Positions 28,827-36,504 of a stretch of DNA of 64,000 nt are shown here, piece by piece (the stretch's first letter is position 1; each line of letters opens with the position of its first letter). Source of the stretch: Streptomyces noursei (GTDB taxonomy: Bacteria > Actinomycetota > Actinomycetes > Streptomycetales > Streptomycetaceae); assembly GCF_001646665.1 (NCBI RefSeq), contig NZ_LWBU01000179.1:192759-256758 (forward strand). Direction: 5' to 3'. The notes beneath the pieces are model-generated. The model had not been told where the DNA came from. It searched no databases and worked only from the letters and a program-made list of their open reading frames with translations. Position numbers and translations under genes: made by a program.

Positions 28827-29030
28827 ATGGCTACCGGAACCGTCAAGTGGTTCAACGCTGAAAAGGGCTTCGGCTTCATCGCCCAGGACGGCGGCGGCCC
28901 GGATGTCTTCGTCCACTACTCCGCGATCAACGCGTCTGGTTTCCGCTCCCTCGAGGAGAACCAGGTCGTGAACTTCGACGTCACCCAGGGCCCCAAGGGC
29001 CCGCAGGCGGAGAACGTCACCCCGGCCTAG
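28827..29030 (+). CDS. Cold-shock-domain protein
   Basis: A 67-residue CspA-family RNA/DNA chaperone. RNP1 (KGFGFI) and RNP2 (VFVHYSAI) are both present in MATGTVKWFNAEKGFGFI and following residues. AGGAGGG lies 7 bases before the ATG; a longer frame upstream has no such site. The leader is about 130-140 bases if the TAGGCT -10 is right, and holds a terminator-like hairpin. Confidence 0.96.
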   Translation: MATGTVKWFNAEKGFGFIAQDGGGPDVFVHYSAINASGFRSLEENQVVNFDVTQGPKGPQAENVTPA

Positions 29031-29084
29031 TTGCCCGGGTCGGCGATCGCGCACGACTTTCAGTACCAGCTAGTGCAGTACCCA

Positions 29085-29130
29085 AGGAGCCCTTTCCGTC
29101 CGGCCGCACGGTCGCACGGAAGGGGCTCCT
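29085..29130 (+). terminator. Terminator of the cold-shock gene
   Basis: A 15-bp stem (29085-29099 with 29116-29130, one G-U pair) around a 16-base loop, 54 bases after the cold-shock stop. It is GC-rich and lacks a long U run, as is common in Streptomyces. Confidence 0.7.
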
Positions 29131-29131
29131 G

Positions 29132-29176
29132 CCTTGTTCCGCCGGGCCTCGTTCCGCCGGTCCTCGTTCCGCCGGG
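29132..29176. repeat. Three tandem copies of a 15-bp unit
   Basis: Units CCTTGTTCCGCCGGG, CCTCGTTCCGCCGGT and CCTCGTTCCGCCGGG lie back to back, differing at one or two positions. They fall between the cold-shock terminator and the next gene. Function unknown; possibly slippage-derived. Confidence 0.8.
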
Positions 29177-29248
29177 CCCGGGCGGGCGGCGGGCCGTTCC
29201 CCCGGGAAGCCCCCCGTCCGGCCGTCCGCGCGTCGTACGCTCGAAGGC

Positions 29249-29650
29249 ATGACCGAGCGCAAGCCGCCAGGTGTCGACTTCGAGTCGTTCGTGGACAAGC
29301 AGATCCGCGAGGCGACCGAGCGCGGCGACTTCCGGAACCTCTCCGGCTTCGGCAAGCCCCTGCCGGACGACAGCGCCCCCTACGACGAGCTGTGGTGGGT
29401 CAGGGGCAAGATGCACCGCGAGGGCATCGCCCCGGTCCTGCCGCCCGCGCTCGCCCTGCGCAAGGAGGCGGAGGACGCGCTGGAGGCGGTGGAGCGGGCG
29501 GCGAGCGAGGCGGAGGTGCGCCGGATCGCCGCCGCGATCAACGAGAAGATCGCCGAAGCAGTGCGCCGCCCGCCGGCCGGCCCGCCGCTGCGGCTGACCC
29601 CGTTCGACGTCGAGGACCTGGTCCGCCGGTGGCGCGCCCGCCGCGCCTGA
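29249..29650 (+). CDS. DUF1992 (DnaJC28-like) domain protein
   Basis: A 133-residue cytoplasmic protein. The core VDKQIREATERGDFRNLSGFGKPL matches the conserved DUF1992 domain, found alone in bacteria and beside a J-domain in eukaryotic DNAJC28. The middle is helical and charged. No catalytic residues are known for the family. It stands alone between the cold-shock gene and a mycothiol-type gene. Confidence 0.88.
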   Translation: MTERKPPGVDFESFVDKQIREATERGDFRNLSGFGKPLPDDSAPYDELWWVRGKMHREGIAPVLPPALALRKEAEDALEAVERAASEAEVRRIAAAINEKIAEAVRRPPAGPPLRLTPFDVEDLVRRWRARRA

Positions 29651-29808
29651 CCCCCTCACCCTGATCCCGCCGGATGCCGCCGGGCCCATGACGCCCCGGT
29701 GCGTCGGGGGTGAACCGCCGGCGGCGGGAAAACTCATCGCGACGGGCGTAGCGTGAGTCGTGTCGGTCGTGCTCTCGGGGTGAACGTCGTCCGCCAGGGA
29801 GGCACACC

Positions 29809-30615
29809 ATGGTCACCACCGCACCGGCCTCCGCCCTCGACATCCCCCGTACGCACCCGCTGCGCGCGCGGGCGGTGAACGCGGCGGAGGTCAAGGCCAT
29901 GATCACCACGCTGGAGGGGCTGGGCTTCGACGACTGGTCGCTCGGCACCGCGTGCGAGGGCTGGACCGTCCGGGACGTCGCCACCCATGTGGTGGGTCAG
30001 TACGAGGAGCTCTCCCGGCCCTGGCTGCTGGTCGGCCGGGCGCTGCTGGGCCGACGGCGCCACCCGGGGCTTACCCCGCTGCACGCGCACAACCTGTGCC
30101 AGGTGGAGGCCCGGCGGTCGGTGCCGCCGCAGGCGGTGCCGGGGCTGCTGGCCCGGTTCGGCCCGCGGGGCCTGCGGGCGGTGGAGCGGCTGCCGGGCGC
30201 GGCCCGCCGGCGGATCCCGCTCAGCCCGCTGTTCCCGGAGTCCAAGGAGCTGCCCGAGGACTCCATGGACTACCTGGCCAGGGTGCTGGTCACCCGCGAC
30301 ACCTGGATGCACCGGGTGGACGTCTGCGACGCCACCGGACGCGAGCCGGTGCTGCACGAGCACGACAAGGAGGTCGTCGGCCAGGTGCTGCTGGACCTCG
30401 CCCTCGCCTGGAGCGGCCCCCCGGTGTTCCTCGACCTGTCCGGTCCGGCCGGCGGCCGCTGGACCCTGGGCCGCGGCACCCCCGCCGTGGTGGTCCAGGC
30501 GGACGCCCTGACGCTGATGCGCCACCTCTCCGGCCGGCCCTCGCGGGGCGTCGTCGAGTACGACGGCGACCCCGCGGCCACGGCGGCCGTGGAGGCGGCG
30601 CGGGTGATCTTCTAG
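29809..30615 (+). CDS. Maleylpyruvate-isomerase-family, mycothiol-dependent (DinB-like) protein
   Basis: A 268-residue four-helix-bundle protein. GLGFDDWSLGTACEGWTVRDVATHVVGQYEE carries the first metal histidine and DTWMHRVDVCDATG a second, as in the MDMPI/DinB fold that uses mycothiol. A GGGAGG ribosome site lies 6 bases before the ATG. The last 90 residues form a small SCP2-like domain with a conserved GxGxP. The substrate is unknown. Confidence 0.83.
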   Translation: MVTTAPASALDIPRTHPLRARAVNAAEVKAMITTLEGLGFDDWSLGTACEGWTVRDVATHVVGQYEELSRPWLLVGRALLGRRRHPGLTPLHAHNLCQVEARRSVPPQAVPGLLARFGPRGLRAVERLPGAARRRIPLSPLFPESKELPEDSMDYLARVLVTRDTWMHRVDVCDATGREPVLHEHDKEVVGQVLLDLALAWSGPPVFLDLSGPAGGRWTLGRGTPAVVVQADALTLMRHLSGRPSRGVVEYDGDPAATAAVEAARVIF

Positions 30616-30671
30616 ACCGCCACGGCGCCGGTCGTGGGCGCACGGGTGCGGCGGGGGCGGTGGAGGCGGGC

Positions 30672-31289
30672 TCAGGACGAGCGGGGCCGGGCCTCCAGCA
30701 GGACGACGTCGAACTCCTCCACCGACCGGACGGTCGCCCGGGCCCGGCTCGTGGCCGCGCCGCGCAGTGCGGCGACGGGGCCGCGGGAGGCGGCCAGGCT
30801 GTCGCGGTCGGCGTAGACGGCGCCGACCATGCCGCGGCCGGCGGCGCGGTCGAGGAGCAGTGAGCCGCCCAGGAAGCCGTGCATCGCCCGGAGCGCGGGC
30901 AGTACGCCGCTCTCGTAGGCGTCGACCAGGGCGTCCGCGTCGGCGGGCGCGAACTCCACGCGGGTGAGGCGGAACCGCGCGTCCTCGCCGGCCGCCTCCG
31001 GACGGGTGGCGACCGCCGCCTCCCAGGTGTCGACCGTGGTGGTGGCCGCGAACCCGGACAGCATCCGGGCCCGTACCTCGCTCATCCGGTCGGCGCTCGC
31101 CCGCAGGGCCTCCTCGTCGTCCCACCACGTGCCGGTCATCAGCTTCCCGACCGCGCGGTCGACGAACATGCCCGCGCCGCGGAAGCCCGGTTCGGCCACG
31201 AGCTGTGCCCGGCCGTCCGTGGTCAGGGCGCGCACGGCCCCGTCGAGCGCGGCGGGGTCACCCGTCGCATAGGTGGTTCGGACGAACAT
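30672..31289 (-). CDS. Tandem ABM-like (antibiotic biosynthesis monooxygenase fold) protein
   Basis: A 205-residue protein that looks like two dimeric alpha/beta-barrel repeats: MFVRTTYATGDPAALDGAV...GFRGAGMFVDRAVGKLMTGTWWDDEEALRAS in the first half and FRLTRVEFAPADADALVDAYES...GFLGGSLLLDRAAGRGMVGAVYADRDSLAAS in the second. Such folds include small monooxygenases and haem-degrading enzymes, but no catalytic residues can be assigned. It stands alone, convergent with the mycothiol-type gene. Confidence 0.6.
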   Translation of the reverse strand: MFVRTTYATGDPAALDGAVRALTTDGRAQLVAEPGFRGAGMFVDRAVGKLMTGTWWDDEEALRASADRMSEVRARMLSGFAATTTVDTWEAAVATRPEAAGEDARFRLTRVEFAPADADALVDAYESGVLPALRAMHGFLGGSLLLDRAAGRGMVGAVYADRDSLAASRGPVAALRGAATSRARATVRSVEEFDVVLLEARPRSS

Positions 31290-31332
31290 GGCAGCCCCTC
31301 GCGCCGGTCCAGTGGTCCCTGTCCATGCGACG

Positions 31333-31365
31333 GCCCCGGCCGCCGGGCGGCAAGGCGGCCGGGGC
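31333..31365. terminator. Hairpin terminator downstream of fadD
   Basis: GCCCCGGCCGCC (31333-31344) pairs perfectly with 31354-31365 around a 9-base loop. It lies about 80 bases after the fadD stop on the minus strand, and just beyond the start of the ABM-like gene. Confidence 0.6.
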
Positions 31366-31446
31366 GTTCGGGTGAGGGGGCCCGGTGGGCGCGGGTGGCG
31401 CGGATCCGCGCCCGGAACCGCGCCCGCCCGCCGGGTCAGCGCCCGG

Positions 31447-33309
31447 TCAGCGCCCCGCGCCGCCGTACAGCTCCTCGATCTCCGCCGCGAAGTCCCGTGC
31501 TATCGCCGCCCTCTTGAGCTTCAGCGACGGTGTCAGGTGGCCGTTCTCCTCCGTGAAGTCGGCCGTCAGGACGCGGAAGCGGCGGATGGACTCGGCGCGC
31601 GAGACCAGGCGGTTGGCCTCGTCGACGGCCCGCTGGAGGGCGGCCGTGAGGTCCTCGTCCGTGACGAGGTCGCGCAGCGGCACGCCCTCCTTCTTCCTCA
31701 TCCGGCGCCAGTGCGCCAGGCCGTCGGGTTCGAGGGTGATCAGGGCGGTGACATAGGGGCGGTCGTCGCCGACCACCATGCACTGGGACACCAGGGGGTG
31801 GGCGCGCAGCCAGTCCTCCAGCGGGGCGGGCGTGACGTTCTTGCCGCCGGAGGTGATGATGACGTCCTTCTTGCGCCCCGTGATGGTGAGGTAGCCGTCC
31901 CCGTCCAGCGCGCCCAGGTCGCCCGTGGCGAACCACCCGTCGGTGACCGCCGGCACCGCCCTGCCCTGTTCGGCGTCCCAGTAGCCGGCGAAGACGTGGC
32001 CTCCGCGCAGCAGGACCTCGCCGTCCCCGGCGATCCGCACCGCCGTGCCCGGCAGCGGCCGGCCCACGGTGCCCGGCCTGGGCCTCAGCGGCGGGGTCAC
32101 GGTGGACGCGCCGGTGGTCTCCGTCAGGCCGTACCCCTCGAACACGTCGATGCCGGCGCCCGCGTAGAACGAGGCCAGGCGCCGGCCCAGCGGGGAGCCG
32201 CCGCAGATGGCGTACCGCACCCGGCCGCCGAGGGCCGCCCGGATGCGGCGGTAGACCAGCGGGTCGTACAGGGCGCGGGCGGCCCGCAGGGCGAGGGACG
32301 GCCCGGGGCCGGTGCCGTGCCGCGCCGCCGCCACCGCCTCGCCGTACCGCCGGGCGACCGTCGCGGCCCGGTCGAAGGAGGCGGCGCGGCCCATCTTCTC
32401 GGCGGTGGCGCGGCCGGTGTTGTAGACCTTCTCCAGGACGTACGGGATCGCCAGCAGGAAGGTGGGGCGGAAGCCCGCCAGGTCCGCGAGGAGGTCCTCG
32501 GTCCGGATGGACGGCGCGTGGCCGAGGCGCACCCGGGCGCGCAGGCAGCCGATGGCGACCATCCGGCCGAACACGTGGGACAGCGGCAGGAAGAGCAGTG
32601 TGGAGGCCGGGTCCTTGCTGACGGACGTGAACACCGGGTGGAGCAGTTCGACCGCATTGTCCACCTCCGCGAAGAAGTTGGCGTGGGTCACGACGCAGCC
32701 CTTGGGGCGGCCGGTGGTGCCGGAGGTGTAGATCAGGGTGGCGATCGTGTCCGGGGACAGGCCGGCCCGCCGTGCCGTGATCACCTCGTCGGGTACGCGG
32801 TGGCCCGCCTGCCGCAGTGTGCCGATCGCGCCGTTGTCGAACACCCACAGGTGCTTCAGCCCCGGCATGCGCTGCCGTTCGGCGCTGATGAGCCGGGCCT
32901 GGTCCATGTTCTCGACGGCGCACGCCACCGCGCCGGAGTCCTGGAGTATCCAGCGGGCCTGGAAGGCGGAGGAGGTCGGGTAGACGGGGACGGTGATCAG
33001 GCCGGCCGCCCAGGCGGCGAAGTCGAGGAGCGTCCATTCGTACGTCGTACGGGCCATGACGGCCAGTCGGTCGCCCGGCCGCAGTCCCTCGGCGACCAGT
33101 CCCTTGGCCACCGCGAGGACTTCGGCGGCGAACCCGGCCGCGGAGACGTCGGACCACGCGCCCTCGGGGTCCTTGCGGCTGAGCACCGGATCGGCGGGCG
33201 CCTCACGGGCGTTGTCGAAGGGGATGTCGGCGAGGGATCCGCTCGTCACGGGCGGGACGAGGGGCGGGACGGAGACTTCGTGCGGCGGCTGGGCGGGGGC
33301 GACTGTCAC
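31447..33309 (-). CDS. fadD: Long-chain fatty-acid--CoA ligase (AMP-forming)
   Basis: A 620-residue adenylate-forming enzyme that activates fatty acids with ATP and CoA. The P-loop-like motif LIYTSGTTGRPKG lies near residue 190, YGLTETTGAS near 375, the hinge/ATP motif DGWFATGDLGALDGDGYLTITGRKKDVIITSGGKNV near 440-475, and the C-terminal lysine region LTPSLKLKR near 600. I chose GTG at 33309 because AAGGAGC lies 5 bases upstream. It is divergent from the MaoC gene across an operator array. Confidence 0.93.
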   Translation of the reverse strand: MTVAPAQPPHEVSVPPLVPPVTSGSLADIPFDNAREAPADPVLSRKDPEGAWSDVSAAGFAAEVLAVAKGLVAEGLRPGDRLAVMARTTYEWTLLDFAAWAAGLITVPVYPTSSAFQARWILQDSGAVACAVENMDQARLISAERQRMPGLKHLWVFDNGAIGTLRQAGHRVPDEVITARRAGLSPDTIATLIYTSGTTGRPKGCVVTHANFFAEVDNAVELLHPVFTSVSKDPASTLLFLPLSHVFGRMVAIGCLRARVRLGHAPSIRTEDLLADLAGFRPTFLLAIPYVLEKVYNTGRATAEKMGRAASFDRAATVARRYGEAVAAARHGTGPGPSLALRAARALYDPLVYRRIRAALGGRVRYAICGGSPLGRRLASFYAGAGIDVFEGYGLTETTGASTVTPPLRPRPGTVGRPLPGTAVRIAGDGEVLLRGGHVFAGYWDAEQGRAVPAVTDGWFATGDLGALDGDGYLTITGRKKDVIITSGGKNVTPAPLEDWLRAHPLVSQCMVVGDDRPYVTALITLEPDGLAHWRRMRKKEGVPLRDLVTDEDLTAALQRAVDEANRLVSRAESIRRFRVLTADFTEENGHLTPSLKLKRAAIARDFAAEIEELYGGAGR

Positions 33310-33383
33310 GTGCGGCTCCTTCGTGGGGCCGGGGCCGGGAGTCGCTGCCGGGGGCACCGTCTCTCGACCGCGTCCTGACCTCT

Positions 33384-33405
33384 GAGTAACCTTACTCGGG
33401 AGTAA
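33384..33405. promoter_or_regulatory. Operator array of three alternating half-sites in the fadD/MaoC intergenic region
   Basis: GAGTAA-CC-TTACTC-GG-GAGTAA holds two overlapping palindromes with 6-bp perfect arms and 2-base spacers. It lies 75 bases from the fadD start and 177 from the MaoC start. This is the usual layout for a TetR-family fatty-acid repressor; the TetR gene just downstream has a looser related sequence (CTACTCCTCGGTAG, 35075-35088) before its own start. Confidence 0.6.
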
Positions 33406-33432
33406 ATCTAGGGCGAGCAGGGAGTCAGGACA

Positions 33433-33585
33433 ATGGCCGACCGTCGTACGCGCCCCACCGCCGGATCCCCCGCGCGCCCGGCCCCGCCCGGTGCCCCGCC
33501 CGGCACGCCGTGCCGCGGTCCGGCGGCGGTGGCGAGGTCCGCGCGGGCCGGCACCCGGGCGCCGCTGGGGGCGTGGGGGTCGTGA
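33433..33585 (+). pseudogene. Probable remnant of a 3-oxoacyl-ACP reductase (fabG) gene
   Basis: A 50-codon frame starting MADRRTRPTAGSP with a ribosome-site-like AGGGAG ten bases upstream. It ends TGA overlapping the GTG of the MaoC gene (GTGA), as a translationally coupled gene would. In many actinobacteria a long FabG-type reductase beginning MADRY sits between fadD-type and MaoC-type genes. Here only the start-like and the coupled end are left and the middle is Pro/Ala/Arg-rich noise. The remnant reading is inference. Confidence 0.4.
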
Positions 33586-34433
33586 ACCTTCCGCTCGCCC
33601 TGGCCGCCGGAGCCCTCCGCTCACCGTTCAAGCGCCCCGCACCCGGCGCCGCTCCGGCCGGTGCCACCGCGCCCGGCCGGCGGCTCACCGAGGCCGGCGT
33701 ACGGATCGACCCGGCCCGCCTCGCCGCGTACGCGCGCGCGTGCGGGTTCCCCGGGCGGGGGCCGGTGCCGCTGCCGTACCCGCACGTCCTGGCGTTCCCG
33801 GCGGCCCTGCGGCTGATGGCCGCGCGGGACTTCCCGCTGCCGCTGCTCGGGCTGGTCCACACCTGGATCGAGGTCACCCAGCACCGGCCGCTGCACCCCT
33901 GGGAGCCGCTGGGCCTCACCGTCCAGGTGGCCGGTTGCGCCCCGCACCGGCGGGGCACCGAGGCCACCGTCACCACCGAGGCGCACGTGGCGGGCGAGCC
34001 GGTCTGGGAGTCCCGCAGCGGCTACCTCGCCCGCCACCGGACGCCCGGCCCCGCCCCCCACCCCTCGGCATCACGCACCGCCGCCCCGGCGACGGCGCCC
34101 CCGCTCCCCGCCCGCGCCGAGTGGCACCTCCCGCCCGGCCTCGGACGGCACTACGCCCGCGTCTCCGGGGACCGCAACCCGATCCACCTGCACCCGCTGA
34201 CCGCCCGCCCCTTCGGCCACCCCCGGCCCATCGCCCACGGCATGTGGACGTTCGCCCGCTGCCTGGCCGAACGGGACACGGACGCCCAAGGCGTGTACGT
34301 ACGCGCCGCGTTCACGGCACCCGTGCCGCTCCCGGCCACCGTGACCTACGCCGCCTCCGGCCCCGCCTTCCAGCTGCGCAGCGGCGACCGGGTCCACGTC
34401 ACCGGGACGGTGACCAGCGCCGGCCGTCCATGA
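33582..34433 (+). CDS. MaoC-family (hotdog) enoyl hydratase-like protein
   Basis: A 283-residue double-hotdog protein. The hydratase-2 motif YARVSGDRNPIHLHPLTARPFGHPRPIAHGMW (about residues 187-218) carries the catalytic Asp and His. The N-terminal half is the degenerate hotdog copy. Start GTG at 33582 (VNLPLALAAGAL) is the best conserved. It probably hydrates enoyl-CoA or enoyl-ACP. It ends overlapping the facing tetR gene by 35 bases. Confidence 0.85.
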   Translation: MNLPLALAAGALRSPFKRPAPGAAPAGATAPGRRLTEAGVRIDPARLAAYARACGFPGRGPVPLPYPHVLAFPAALRLMAARDFPLPLLGLVHTWIEVTQHRPLHPWEPLGLTVQVAGCAPHRRGTEATVTTEAHVAGEPVWESRSGYLARHRTPGPAPHPSASRTAAPATAPPLPARAEWHLPPGLGRHYARVSGDRNPIHLHPLTARPFGHPRPIAHGMWTFARCLAERDTDAQGVYVRAAFTAPVPLPATVTYAASGPAFQLRSGDRVHVTGTVTSAGRP

Positions 34434-35061
34434 GGCCGCCCAGGCCGGTCCAGGCGAAGTTCATCAGGGTCGCGGCCGCCTCCTTGGCGGACACCCCGGG
34501 CGTCTCGTTCGCCCACTGCGCCAGCGACTCGGCGGCGCCCACCAGCGCCTGGGCCAGCCCGGACACGTCCCGGTCGCCGAGGGCGGGGTCCCGGTGCGCC
34601 TCCCTGGCCGCCTCGCCGATCAGGCCGGTCACGAACGCCGCGATCTCGTCCCGCATGGCCGCCACCTCCGCCGCGAACGGCTCCCCGTGCGTACGGGCCT
34701 GCTGGTGGAGCACCGCCCAGCCGTCCGGGTTCTCGGCGGTATGCGTGAAGAACGCGGTGAGCCCCGCCCACAGCTGCCGGTCCGCCGGCAGCCCCGGCCC
34801 GGCGGCGTCCCGCTCCAACGCGTCGCGCACGGCGGCGACCAGCGCGGCCGCCTCGCGGCGTATGCAGGCGGTGAACAGCTCCTCCTTGGAGTTCAGGTAG
34901 AGGTAGACCAACGGCTTGGACACACCGGCGAGTTCGGCGATCTCGTCCATCGACGCCGCCCGGTAGCCCCGCTGCCCGAAGGTCCGCACGGCCGCGTCCA
35001 GCATCTGCTGCTCGCGCACGGCCCGCGGCATGCGCTTGGCCTTCGCCCCCGTGCTCTTCAC
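34399..35061 (-). CDS. TetR-family transcriptional regulator
   Basis: A 220-residue regulator with a helix-turn-helix near residues 20-65 (MLDAAVRTFGQRGYRAASMDEIAELAGVSKPLVYLYLNSKEELF) and an all-helical ligand-binding C-terminus. Its place beside fadD and MaoC, and similar half-sites in both upstream regions, suggest that it controls this fatty-acid locus and itself. Ligand unknown, perhaps acyl-CoA. Confidence 0.88.
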   Translation of the reverse strand: MKSTGAKAKRMPRAVREQQMLDAAVRTFGQRGYRAASMDEIAELAGVSKPLVYLYLNSKEELFTACIRREAAALVAAVRDALERDAAGPGLPADRQLWAGLTAFFTHTAENPDGWAVLHQQARTHGEPFAAEVAAMRDEIAAFVTGLIGEAAREAHRDPALGDRDVSGLAQALVGAAESLAQWANETPGVSAKEAAATLMNFAWTGLGGLMDGRRWSPSR

Positions 35062-35175
35062 GGCAACCGCCCTCCTACTCCTCGGTAGTCGGTAAGCCTA
35101 CGGCCCGCGGGAAGGGCGCGTGCCGCGCACATGCGCCAGGGACACATGCGCCGCTCGCCACCGATAGCGTTCATG

Positions 35176-35191
35176 TCACTCCGTTGAGTGA
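35176..35191. promoter_or_regulatory. 16-bp palindrome between tetR and the subtilisin gene
   Basis: TCACTCCGTTGAGTGA has 6-bp perfect arms around CGTT. It lies 115 bases before the tetR start and 74 before the protease start. The arms resemble the TTACTC/GAGTAA half-sites at 33384-33405, so it may bind the same regulator. Low-information site. Confidence 0.4.
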
Positions 35192-35264
35192 TGTTCCGGA
35201 GGGCCGCGCGGCTGCTTCCCTGCTGATGTCGCTCTTTGCCGGACACTCCCGATCGGAGTTCTGC

Positions 35265-36434
35265 ATGAGGCTGTTCGCCCGCCGCGCCTGTGTCGCGATG
35301 CTCCTGCTGCTTCCCCTCGCCGCGACCCCAACGACCGCCCTCGCCGCCGACGACGACCCCGCACCGCTGCGGACCACCGCGGCGCCCGTGCCCGACCAGT
35401 ACATCGTCACCCTGAAGCCCGGAACGGCCTCGGCGGTCCGGATCACCCAACAGCTCGGCGTCACCCCGCTGCACGAGTACTCCAGAGTGCTGCGCGGCTT
35501 CACCGCCCGGCTGACCGCCTCCCAGCTGGCGACCGTGCGCGGCCTGCCGGACGTGGCGGCCGTCGAGCAGGACGCGGTGGTCACCGCCGGCCCGCTGCGC
35601 GCGAACCGCGCCCCGGCGTACAGCTGGGGGCTGGACCGCATCGACCAGCCCTACCTCCCCCTCAACCAGCAGTTCAACGTCAACAGCTCCGGGTCCGGGG
35701 CCACGGCCTACGTCCTCGACACCGGCATCGACTACGCGCACCCGGAGTTCGGCGGCCGGGCCCGGCCCGGGTTCGACGCGATGGGCGACGGCAGGAACGG
35801 CCAGGACTGCAACGGCCACGGCACGCATGTCGCGGGCACCGTCGGCGGGGCGAACCTCGGCGTCGCCCGGCAGGCGGCCCTGGTCAGCGTGCGCGTCCTC
35901 GGCTGCGACGGCAAGGGCTCCTGGGGCGGCATGATCGCCGGGATGGACTGGGTGGCGAAGAACGCACAACAGCCCGCGGTCCTCAACGGCTCGCTCGGCG
36001 GCCCCCGGAGCGAGGCCGTCAACCAGGCGGCCACCGCCCTGTCCGACAGCGGCGTCCTGCCGGTGATCGCCGCCGGGAACGACTCCGTCGACGCGTGCAA
36101 CGTCTCGCCGGCGAGCGCGGCCCGGGTCCTCACCGTCGGGGCCACCGACTACCAGGACCGGGAGACCGACTTCTCCAACTACGGGCCCTGCCTGGACATG
36201 TACGCCCCCGGGGCGGCCATCGTCTCGGCCCGGCTCGGCGGCGGGAGCGTGGCGCTGAACGGCACGTCCATGGCCAGTCCCCATGTGGCGGGCGTGGCCA
36301 CCCTGCTCAAGGCGCGGTACCCCGCGGCCACCCCCGCGCAGGTGTACACCTGGCTCGTGGAGCAGTCGGTGAAGGGCGTCCTCACGGTGAGCAAGTCCTC
36401 CCCCAACCGGCTGGTCCAGACGGCCGGTCTGTGA
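35265..36434 (+). CDS. Secreted subtilisin-family serine protease (S8)
   Basis: A 389-residue exported protease: signal peptide about 1-28 (cleavage after ALA), an inhibitor-I9 propeptide about 42-108, and the S8 domain. The triad is D152 (YVLDTGIDYAHP), H188 (GHGTHVAGTV) and the serine of NGTSMASPHVAG near residue 340. Cysteines in the domain could form disulfides. ATG at 35265 has GGAG 6 bases upstream. It is divergent from tetR. Confidence 0.95.
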   Translation: MRLFARRACVAMLLLLPLAATPTTALAADDDPAPLRTTAAPVPDQYIVTLKPGTASAVRITQQLGVTPLHEYSRVLRGFTARLTASQLATVRGLPDVAAVEQDAVVTAGPLRANRAPAYSWGLDRIDQPYLPLNQQFNVNSSGSGATAYVLDTGIDYAHPEFGGRARPGFDAMGDGRNGQDCNGHGTHVAGTVGGANLGVARQAALVSVRVLGCDGKGSWGGMIAGMDWVAKNAQQPAVLNGSLGGPRSEAVNQAATALSDSGVLPVIAAGNDSVDACNVSPASAARVLTVGATDYQDRETDFSNYGPCLDMYAPGAAIVSARLGGGSVALNGTSMASPHVAGVATLLKARYPAATPAQVYTWLVEQSVKGVLTVSKSSPNRLVQTAGL

Positions 36435-36447
36435 ACCACCACGAGAA

Positions 36448-36481
36448 GCGCCCCCGTCGGCCCGTCGGCCGGCGGGGGCGC
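36448..36481. terminator. Bidirectional terminator between the protease and the symporter
   Basis: Two 14-base arms (36448-36461 and 36468-36481) pair with one G-U around a 6-base loop. They lie between the convergent stops at 36434 and 36505, so they probably serve both genes. Confidence 0.75.
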
Positions 36482-36504
36482 CCCGTGTGTGTGGAGGGGG
36501 AGCG

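Noticed and set aside
29060..29737. Minus-strand frame opposite the DUF1992 gene
   Set aside because: Shadow; Gly/Ala/Arg-rich and spans the cold-shock terminator.
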